Shown one piece after another: positions 8,525 through 13,688 of a stretch of 13,688 nucleotides of DNA (the first letter of the stretch is position 1; every line of letters starts with the position of its first letter). The position numbers and the translations under genes are program-made. The notes under the pieces were generated by a model, which saw only the letters and a list, made by a program, of their open reading frames with translations, was not told the origin of the DNA and did no database searches. Origin of the DNA: an uncultured Erysipelotrichaceae bacterium (GTDB taxonomy: Bacteria > Bacillota_I > Bacilli_A > Erysipelotrichales > Erysipelotrichaceae). The stretch is taken from contig CADCPE010000115.1 of the NCBI GenBank assembly GCA_902803275.1, forward strand, positions 1 through 13,688, given 5' to 3'.

Positions 8525-9394
8525 ATGAAAAAGAAACTCAGCGGATATTTGATATCTAAGTACAGCTATCCTGGAAAGGTTTACTCTTTCAGACGCTTTC
8601 TTGAAGAAGCCGAAAATCTGGATATAGATCTTCGTGAAATTGGCGTAGCAGACTGTACGATCATTAACGGAAAAGTCTATTTCAAGGGAGAGCTGCTTCC
8701 TGAAAGAGATTTTGCGATCGTCAGATACTATGTTCCGGCATTTACCGAAGCTTTATGCCGACTTGTCAAAAAGCAGTATAACAATACCGAAATAATTGCC
8801 AGATTCAGAAATAAGTATAATCAGATCTCCAGTATCAAATCCGACTACTTCAAGCAGCCTAAATCCATTCTTGGTTCAGCTTCTACCGATTATGAATTTC
8901 TTCAAAGCAAGCTGGGCTTGCCTTTCATCGCCAAGGGTCTGGAAAGCTATGGCGGACAGCAGATATTTCTGATCAGGAATATCTTTGATTATGATTCCTT
9001 GAAATTCCATTTCAACGATGCCAAGGAATTCCTTTATCAGAAGTTTATTTCAGAAAGCCGTGGCGAAGATATCAGGATCTTTGTGGTAAAAGGCGAGACA
9101 GTTGCTGCCATGCAGAGAACTTCTGACGGTGACTTCAGATCGAATCATTCGCTTGGAGGATCTTCTGCCAGAGTAGAAATCAGCGATGAACTGAGAAATA
9201 TAGGCATGGACATCTTTAAACAGACGGGGATCGACTTTGTGGGAGTAGAACTTCTCAAAGGTTCTGAAGGATTGTATTTCTGCGAGATCAACACGGTACC
9301 TGGCTTTGAATCACTTGATATGACCAACGACATAAATCTGGCCAAGATAATGATGGAAGTGATAAAGCTAGATTTTTCAGAAGGAAATATCTAG
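8525..9394 (+). CDS. ATP-grasp (RimK-like) carboxylate-amine ligase, substrate unknown
   Basis: ATP-grasp enzymes activate a carboxylate with ATP and join it to an amine or thiol; RimK relatives add amino acids to proteins or small molecules. In this 289-aa protein residues 1-95 form a pre-ATP-grasp domain. K105, then the FIAKGLESYGGQQ nucleotide-binding segment (134-146), GEDIRIFVV (180-188), RSNHSLGGSS (205-214) and CEINTVPGFE (253-262) supply the usual ATP and magnesium ligands, E254 and N256 included. It has no membrane segment. The ATG lies 5 bases after the phosphatase's real TAA and has no Shine-Dalgarno sequence within usual distance, so it probably depends on translation reaching 8519. 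The premature amber upstream may therefore lower its expression. Placement among signalling genes suggests it modifies a pathway component, but this is inference. Confidence 0.85.
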   Translation: MKKKLSGYLISKYSYPGKVYSFRRFLEEAENLDIDLREIGVADCTIINGKVYFKGELLPERDFAIVRYYVPAFTEALCRLVKKQYNNTEIIARFRNKYNQISSIKSDYFKQPKSILGSASTDYEFLQSKLGLPFIAKGLESYGGQQIFLIRNIFDYDSLKFHFNDAKEFLYQKFISESRGEDIRIFVVKGETVAAMQRTSDGDFRSNHSLGGSSARVEISDELRNIGMDIFKQTGIDFVGVELLKGSEGLYFCEINTVPGFESLDMTNDINLAKIMMEVIKLDFSEGNI

Positions 9395-9406
9395 ATAAAC
9401 ATTGAC

Positions 9407-10774
9407 ATGAATACAAAAACATTCAGTTTTACCAGACAGTTTTTGCTTATATTTGCGTTAATGCTGTTTTTGACAAATGTTGTGCTTGGCGTCGTTTTGA
9501 TGAAACAGTCGACCGACATCATCCAGCAGCTTGTCCGCAAGAATATGCTCAACATTTCCAATACGGCTGCCGATATTGTTGACGGTGATGTTTTAGGTAC
9601 GCTTACCAAGGAAGATATAGGTTCGGATGAATATAACGAGATCTATAATGTGCTTTCTGCCTTCCAGAATAATGTCGATGTTGAATATATCTATGCAGTA
9701 AGAAGAATAAATGATGAACTGTTTGTCTTTACTGTTGATCCTGATCCTGAAGATCCTGGGGAATTTGGAGAAGAAGTTCTGATCACTGAAGCTCTTATCT
9801 CCGCTTCTAAAGGCGTAGCGATGGTCGATAATGCTCCAGCTGAAGACGAGTGGGGCAATTTCTACAGCGCCTATTGCCCGGTATTTGATTCAAAAGGCAA
9901 TGTTTCGGGAATAATCGGTGTCGATTTCAATTCCGACTGGTATGACATGCAGATAAGAGAACATACTCTTTCTATCGTGACGATCACCGCACTGTCAATT
10001 GCCTTTGGTGGGCTGATCGTATTGATTTTTGTACATAATATCAGCAAGCGTTTTGATGCCATCGGAAATGAACTGACGGTTCTTTCAAATGACGTGGATG
10101 CTTTGACTAAGGAAATAACTTCGCGTAAGGACTATAAGGATAACATCGCAAAAGACGATAAAAAAGGCGATGATAGCGATGAATCGGAAGGGGATGAGAT
10201 CGAACTCCTTGAAGGCAAACTTCATCACATGCATACGGAAATGGACAGATATCTTGATTTCATCAGGAACAAGGTCAATACTGATGCATTGACGCTGGTA
10301 GGCAATACGACCGCATATACGGAAAGGGTCAACAGCATAGGAGAGAAGATCGCCGACAAAACCGCTGATTTTTCGCTGGTACTGTTTGATATCAACGATC
10401 TTAAGGGCATAAATGACAATTATGGCCATCACTATGGCGATGTGATCATCAAGGCGGCAGCGGATGTAATAAGTTCAGTCTTCGATGCTGATAATATCTA
10501 CAGGATCGGCGGAGACGAGTTTATTGCCGTCGAAGAAAATATCGAACAGAAAAAGATAGACAAAATGATCGCTCTTATCCATGAGAAAGTCATGCTTTAT
10601 GATAAGAACGAGATGGAACATAAAGGCACTCTGGCATTATCTACCGGAACGGCTACTTATGATCCTGAAATAGACAAGACTTTCAGAGATGTGTTCAGCA
10701 GGGCTGATGACAATATGTACAGCGACAAGAATGAATACTATAAGCACAACAAAAAGCTGAAGAAAACGCGATGA
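9407..10774 (+). CDS. Membrane sensor diguanylate cyclase (Cache-like plus GGDEF)
   Basis: The enzyme joins two GTP into cyclic di-GMP. In this 455-aa protein a TM helix at about 11-32 and another at 188-209 flank an external Cache-like domain, with DPDPEDPGEFGEE (111-123) and GIIGVDFNSDWYD (168-180) typical of clostridial sensor cyclases. A linker of about 80 residues follows; its acidic/lysine-rich stretch (249-265) is probably disordered. The GGDEF domain spans about 290-445, with FDINDLKGINDNYGHHYGD and an intact GGDEF at 368-372. The position of the product-inhibition RxxD site reads FDAD, so feedback control by the canonical I-site is unlikely. The gene begins 12 bases after the ligase stop, again without a close Shine-Dalgarno sequence, and is the last of the operon. 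No EAL or HD-GYP phosphodiesterase is present in the window. Confidence 0.92.
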   Translation: MNTKTFSFTRQFLLIFALMLFLTNVVLGVVLMKQSTDIIQQLVRKNMLNISNTAADIVDGDVLGTLTKEDIGSDEYNEIYNVLSAFQNNVDVEYIYAVRRINDELFVFTVDPDPEDPGEFGEEVLITEALISASKGVAMVDNAPAEDEWGNFYSAYCPVFDSKGNVSGIIGVDFNSDWYDMQIREHTLSIVTITALSIAFGGLIVLIFVHNISKRFDAIGNELTVLSNDVDALTKEITSRKDYKDNIAKDDKKGDDSDESEGDEIELLEGKLHHMHTEMDRYLDFIRNKVNTDALTLVGNTTAYTERVNSIGEKIADKTADFSLVLFDINDLKGINDNYGHHYGDVIIKAAADVISSVFDADNIYRIGGDEFIAVEENIEQKKIDKMIALIHEKVMLYDKNEMEHKGTLALSTGTATYDPEIDKTFRDVFSRADDNMYSDKNEYYKHNKKLKKTR

Positions 10775-10783
10775 TGATCTATT

Positions 10784-10825
10784 AAGGAACGATTAAAAAC
10801 AAGAATCAAATGGGATGTTCTTTTT
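10784..10825 (+). terminator. Weak candidate terminator after the GGDEF gene
   Basis: AAGGAAC pairs with GTTCTTT (7 bp, one G-T) across a loop of 26 bases in which GATT and AATC can pair. The 3' arm runs into TTTTT. The long loop makes this a weak call, but it sits 10 bases after the stop codon and before the rplK promoter. Confidence 0.3.
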
Positions 10826-10918
10826 AAATAGTTATCTGTTACAGATCCTGAATTGAGCTGCTGTAATTTTCTTCTGTTTCAGCATGGCAAAGCAGGGTAT
10901 CTGAGTATGATTTTTCTC

Positions 10919-10948
10919 TTGAAATATGCTTTTGATTTACAGTATAAT
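10919..10948 (+). promoter_or_regulatory. Sigma-A promoter of rplK-rplA
   Basis: TTGAAA (10919-10924) and a perfect TATAAT (10943-10948) are separated by 18 bases. Transcription would begin near 10955, leaving a leader of about 55 bases before rplK. This makes the ribosomal genes independent of the signalling operon upstream. Confidence 0.75.
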
Positions 10949-10956
10949 ATTGAATG

Positions 10957-10993
10957 CTGTGGAAGGAGTGCAACTACTCCATTATACCCACGG
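10957..10993 (+). promoter_or_regulatory. Two-tier hairpin in rplK leader, candidate L1 autoregulatory site
   Basis: An inner stem GGAGT/ACTCC (10965-10969 with 10976-10980) has a 6-base loop. An outer stem CTGTGG/CCACGG (10957-10962 with 10988-10993) contains one T-G pair. They are separated by an asymmetric internal loop of AA against ATTATAC. The structure ends five bases before the AAGGAGG of rplK. L1 is known in other bacteria to repress its own L11-L1 mRNA by binding a leader structure that imitates its rRNA site. The position fits that role, but the match to the L1 site was not tested. Confidence 0.4.
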
Positions 10994-11010
10994 AGCCAAG
11001 GAGGAAAAAT

Positions 11011-11424
11011 ATGGCAAAGAAAGTTGCAAAAGTTTGTAAGTTAAACTTCATGGCTGGCCAGGCTAAACCAGGTCCAGCACTAGCTTCTGCAGGTATCAAC
11101 ATGCCGCAGTTCTGCTCTCAGTTCAATGATCAGACTAAGGACAGAGCCGGTGATATCGTACCTGTAATCATTACTGCTTATGAAGACAAGTCGTTTGATT
11201 TCGTCTTAAAGACGACTCCAGCTGCATTCTTATTGAAGAAGGCTGCCGGTGTGGCTAAGGCTTCAGGAAATCCTAATACGGTCAAAGCCGGTAAAGTTAC
11301 CAGAGCTCAGTTAAAGGAAATCGCTGAATATAAGCTGCCTGATCTTAACGCCAACGATGTCGATGCCGCAATGAGGATCATTGAAGGTACAGCAAGAAAT
11401 ATGGGAATCGAGGTAGTAGACTAA
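11011..11424 (+). CDS. rplK: 50S ribosomal protein L11
   Basis: L11 binds 23S rRNA at the GTPase-associated centre, helping elongation factors and the stringent response. The start is the ATG six bases after AAGGAGG (10998-11004); a longer frame from 10954 lacks a ribosome binding site and begins at the transcription start, so it is not used. The product is 137 aa against about 141 normally. The C-terminal rRNA-binding domain is intact, with PAAFLLKKAAG and the closing EGTARNMGIEV. In the N-terminal domain the usual APPVGPAL loop reads KPGPAL after AGQA, a clean loss of four residues (APPV) that accounts for the length difference. The stop overlaps the rplA start (TAATG). Confidence 0.96.
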   Translation: MAKKVAKVCKLNFMAGQAKPGPALASAGINMPQFCSQFNDQTKDRAGDIVPVIITAYEDKSFDFVLKTTPAAFLLKKAAGVAKASGNPNTVKAGKVTRAQLKEIAEYKLPDLNANDVDAAMRIIEGTARNMGIEVVD

Positions 11425-12104
11425 TGAAACGTTCAAAGAATTACAATAACGCTAAAGCCTTGATTGAAGCTAAGAAGTATTCACCGCTCGAGGCTTGTGA
11501 ATTAGCCAAGAAGACTACTACAGTAAAGTTTGATGCCTCTATCAGAGTCTCATTCAAGCTCAATGTTGACCCACGTCAGGCTGACCAGCAGATCCGTGGT
11601 GCTGTCGTGTTACCAAACGGTACAGGCAAGTCACAGAAGATCCTGGTTGTCACTCAGGGCGCCAGCACAGAAGTTGCCAAGAACGCCGGTGCTGATATTG
11701 TCGGCGACAAGGAGATCCTTGATAAGATCAAGGGCGGCTGGTTTGATTTTGATATCATCGTAGCTACTCCTGATATGATGGGTGAACTCGGTAAATTAGG
11801 TAAGATCTTAGGTCCTAAGGGCTTGATGCCTAACCCTAAGACTGGTACAGTTACTCCTAACATTGCTCAGGCAGTTGAAGAGATCAAGAAAGGTAAAGTT
11901 GAATACCGTGTTGATAAGGAAGGCAATATTAACTGTATGATCGGCAAGTCTTCATTCACTGCTGAAAAACTGGCTGAAAACTTTGATACTTTACTTGGTA
12001 TCATCAACAAAGCCAGACCTGCAGCTGTAAAGGGTACATACATTCAGAACTGTACAATTTCCAGCACCATGGGTCCTGGTATCAAAGTAGATACAAACAA
12101 CTAG
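11424..12104 (+). CDS. rplA: 50S ribosomal protein L1
   Basis: L1 forms the mobile L1 stalk of the large subunit, which helps release deacylated tRNA, and usually represses translation of its own operon. The 226-aa product has family length (about 230). Clear signatures are the N-terminal RSKNY, the middle-domain LGKILGPKGLMPNPKTGT (about 126-143) and GKVEYRVDKEGN with IGKSSF near 157-177. The ATG overlaps the rplK stop by one base, and a GAGG lies in the rplK tail, so the pair is translationally coupled. The stop is TAG, followed at once by a terminator. rplJ-rplL, often next in Bacillota, do not follow here. Confidence 0.97.
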   Translation: MKRSKNYNNAKALIEAKKYSPLEACELAKKTTTVKFDASIRVSFKLNVDPRQADQQIRGAVVLPNGTGKSQKILVVTQGASTEVAKNAGADIVGDKEILDKIKGGWFDFDIIVATPDMMGELGKLGKILGPKGLMPNPKTGTVTPNIAQAVEEIKKGKVEYRVDKEGNINCMIGKSSFTAEKLAENFDTLLGIINKARPAAVKGTYIQNCTISSTMGPGIKVDTNN

Positions 12105-12108
12105 CGAC

Positions 12109-12135
12109 AAGAGGCTTCAAGCCTCTTTCTTTTTG
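12109..12135 (+). terminator. Intrinsic terminator of rplK-rplA
   Basis: AAGAGGCT pairs perfectly with AGCCTCTT around a TCA loop, followed by TCTTTTT. It begins four bases after the rplA stop codon. Its T-tract overlaps the likely -35 region of the pheS promoter. Confidence 0.9.
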
Positions 12136-12153
12136 TCTGCAGTGTGCTATAAT
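12126..12153 (+). promoter_or_regulatory. Extended -10 promoter of the pheST leader
   Basis: TGCTATAAT (12145-12153) is an extended -10 element with a perfect TATAAT. The best -35 is the poor TTTCTT at 12126-12131, 16 bases upstream and inside the rplA terminator tail; an extended -10 can compensate for a weak -35. Transcription would start near 12160. Confidence 0.65.
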
Positions 12154-12159
12154 TTTAAA

Positions 12160-12355
12160 GTACGTAAAGAAGAGCAGTAGCTTGCATTGTTTCTATGAAA
12201 GAGAATGGATCATATCGCTGGGAGATCCTGATAGAAAGACAAGTGAATTCACTTCTTAGTTGGACTAATACTCCACGTGTTCCGCGTTAAGGAAAAAGAG
12301 TTATAAATTAAGGTGGTAACGCGCAAAAGCGCCCTTGGATCCACCTTTTTATTTT
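12160..12355 (+). promoter_or_regulatory. T-box riboswitch leader for tRNA-Phe
   Basis: T-box leaders bind a specific tRNA and allow read-through only when it is uncharged. Stem I is well formed: base AAGAAG/CTTCTT (12167-12172 with 12252-12257), AGTA motif at 12176-12179, then CTTG/CAAG, TTTCTAT/ATAGAAA (12190-12196 with 12231-12237) and apical GGATC/GATCC. The specifier loop reads TGAATTCA, with the Phe codon TTC at 12248-12250. The T-box sequence AAGGTGGTAACGCG lies at 12310-12323; its TGGT can pair with the ACCA end of tRNA-Phe. AAGGTGG also pairs with CCACCTT (12341-12347) to form the competing terminator, followed by TTTATTTTG. The consensus has ACC where this one has AAC. The regulated genes are pheST. 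Confidence 0.93.
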
Positions 12356-12371
12356 GTAAGGGAGAAGTTAT

Positions 12372-13397
12372 ATGTTAGATTTGGAAGCACTGAAAAATGA
12401 AGCACTGAAAGCCATACAGGAAGCTGACAGCAAGTCTCTGGAAGATCTGAGGATCGAGTATCTTTCAAAGAAAGGCAAAGTCCAGGCACTGATGGCTCAG
12501 ATGAGAGATCTGTCTGCGGAAGAAAAACCGAAATTCGGCCAGATGGTCAACGATTTGAAGAATTCGATTCAGGAAGCCATGGACAAAAAGAAAGAGGAAA
12601 TGGAATCAGCTATGCTGAATGCAAAACTGATGTCTGAAAAACTCGATATCACACTTGATGCCTATGCTCCTAAAAACGGTACGCTTCATCCGCTGACTCT
12701 TGTTCAGAACGAACTTGAAGATGTTTTCATCGGCATGGGCTACAATGTTGCCGAAGGCCCGGAAGTTGAATCTGATGTATACAACTTCACAAAAGCCAAT
12801 ACACCTGAAGGGCATCCGGCCAGAGATATGCAGGATACTTTCTATATCGATCCAACACATCTTTTGAGATCGCAGACGACCGCTATCCAGATGCGTGTTC
12901 TGGAAGCGGATGCGCATAAATTGCCTATCAAGGTCATCTGCCCGGGCAAGGTCTACAGAAGAGACGATGATGATGCGACTCATTCACATCAGTTTATGCA
13001 GTGTGAAGGACTGGTGATAGGAGAAAACATCACTGTTGCCGATCTTAAGGGCACCCTGGAACTGATGATTCATGAACTGTTTGACAAAGATGCCAAGATC
13101 AGATTCAGACCGTCATACTTCCCGTTTACCGAACCTTCATTTGAAGTTGATATGACATGTCATATCTGCCATGGAAAAGGCTGCCCTACATGCAAGGGCA
13201 CAGGCTGGATCGAGATCCTTGGTTCCGGTATGGTGCACCCTAACGTTCTGGAAATGGCTGGCATTGATTCGAAGAAATATACAGGTTTTGCTTTCGGCGT
13301 AGGCATTGAAAGACTGGCGATGCTCAAATACGGTATAACCGATATAAGAGATCTTTATACAAATGACATCCGTTTCCTGGATGGTTTTAAGAGATAG
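12372..13397 (+). CDS. pheS: Phenylalanyl-tRNA synthetase alpha subunit
   Basis: PheS is the catalytic subunit of the alpha2-beta2 enzyme that charges tRNA-Phe. The 341-aa length is normal. Residues 1-90 form the N-terminal coiled-coil arm that contacts tRNA. The class II catalytic core follows, with motif 2 region KVYRRDDDDATHSHQFMQ (about 196-213), RPSYFPFTEPSFEVD near 248-262, and motif 3 AFGVGIERLAMLKYG near 309-323. A CHICHGKGCPTCKG stretch (about 265-278) has the CxxC spacing of a small metal-binding insertion seen in many bacterial PheS. AAGGGAG lies upstream of the ATG, and expression is controlled by the T-box leader. pheT starts 12 bases after the stop. Confidence 0.97.
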   Translation: MLDLEALKNEALKAIQEADSKSLEDLRIEYLSKKGKVQALMAQMRDLSAEEKPKFGQMVNDLKNSIQEAMDKKKEEMESAMLNAKLMSEKLDITLDAYAPKNGTLHPLTLVQNELEDVFIGMGYNVAEGPEVESDVYNFTKANTPEGHPARDMQDTFYIDPTHLLRSQTTAIQMRVLEADAHKLPIKVICPGKVYRRDDDDATHSHQFMQCEGLVIGENITVADLKGTLELMIHELFDKDAKIRFRPSYFPFTEPSFEVDMTCHICHGKGCPTCKGTGWIEILGSGMVHPNVLEMAGIDSKKYTGFAFGVGIERLAMLKYGITDIRDLYTNDIRFLDGFKR

Positions 13398-13409
13398 GAG
13401 GACGGGAAA

Positions 13410-13688
13410 ATGAAACTGAGTTTAAAATGGTTAAGTAATTTTATAGATCTATCTGGTCTGAATGATGAACAGATCATGGAACAGATGGTCAGATGCGGAT
13501 TTGAAGTAGAATCCGTTGAAAGGCTCTCTGAAGGAACAAATCTCGTTGTAGGCAAGGTCATCGAATGCAGAGACCATCCTAATTCAGACCATCTTCATAT
13601 AACGAAGACAGATATCGGAAGTGAAGTTCTCGATATCGTTTGTGGTGCTCCAAACTGCCGACAGGGACTTAAGGTCATTGTTGCCAAA
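13410..13688 (+). CDS. pheT: Phenylalanyl-tRNA synthetase beta subunit, 5' part (cut by window end)
   Basis: The first 93 codons of PheT are present and the frame is open to the last base. It begins MKLSLKWLSNFIDLS, the standard PheT N-terminus, and continues into the EMAP-like tRNA-binding domain (VVGKVIECRDHPNSDHLH, then VCGAPNCRQG, about residues 47-86). AGGAGG (13396-13402) overlaps the pheS stop and lies seven bases before the ATG. The full protein is normally about 800 aa, so most of it lies beyond the window. It forms the enzyme together with the pheS product and shares its T-box control. Confidence 0.96.
   Translation, partial: MKLSLKWLSNFIDLSGLNDEQIMEQMVRCGFEVESVERLSEGTNLVVGKVIECRDHPNSDHLHITKTDIGSEVLDIVCGAPNCRQGLKVIVAK

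Noticed and set aside
10841..10901. Short inverted repeats (ATCTG-TTA-CAGAT and CTGCTG/CAGC) as terminators or attachment sites
   Set aside because: The stems are short, no T-run follows, and nothing nearby suggests integration or a mobile element.
10954..11010. Longer rplK frame with 19 extra N-terminal residues
   Set aside because: It starts at the predicted transcription start, has no ribosome binding site and adds residues absent from L11; the ATG at 11011 follows a perfect AAGGAGG.
12241..12254. Perfect palindrome AAGTGAATTCACTT as a protein-binding operator
   Set aside because: It lies exactly in the T-box specifier loop and adjoining stem bases, which explains the symmetry without a DNA-binding protein.

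Overview
The window looks like the chromosome of a low-to-moderate GC Bacillota (Firmicutes). It carries a YhaM-type exoribonuclease, a T-box leader in front of pheST, strong AAGGAGG-type ribosome binding sites at the ribosomal protein genes, and sporulation/stress-type PP2C and GGDEF signalling proteins. An Erysipelotrichia-like host is my best guess from the overall protein style, but that is inference. All genes lie on the + strand.

Positions 1-2700: a ZIP-family metal transporter behind a -10 box and a perfect palindrome that looks like a metalloregulator operator, then recX and a yhaM-type 3'-5' exoribonuclease, closely packed and ending at a probable intrinsic terminator near 2662-2697.

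Positions 2802-10774: a tightly packed five-gene block that I read as one membrane-signalling operon. Its members are (1) a 379-aa soluble protein I do not recognise; (2) a 976-aa fusion of an extracytoplasmic propeller-like domain, a Cache-like sensor domain and a 12-TM MFS transporter; (3) a sensor-HAMP-PP2C (SpoIIE/RsbU-type) phosphatase interrupted by a single in-frame amber codon exactly where the YTDG motif should begin; (4) a RimK-like ATP-grasp ligase; (5) a sensor-GGDEF diguanylate cyclase. Proteins 2, 3 and 5 appear to carry related extracytoplasmic sensor modules joined to three different outputs (transport, dephosphorylation, c-di-GMP synthesis). This is the most unusual part of the window.

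Positions 10775-12135: a promoter and structured leader, then rplK-rplA (L11-L1) overlapping as TAATG, ending in a clean intrinsic terminator. L11 is 137 aa and lacks four residues (APPV) in its proline-rich loop, the site of thiopeptide action. Positions 12126-13688: a promoter, a tRNA-Phe-responsive T-box leader with a well-formed stem I and a UUC specifier, pheS, and the first 93 codons of pheT, cut by the window edge.
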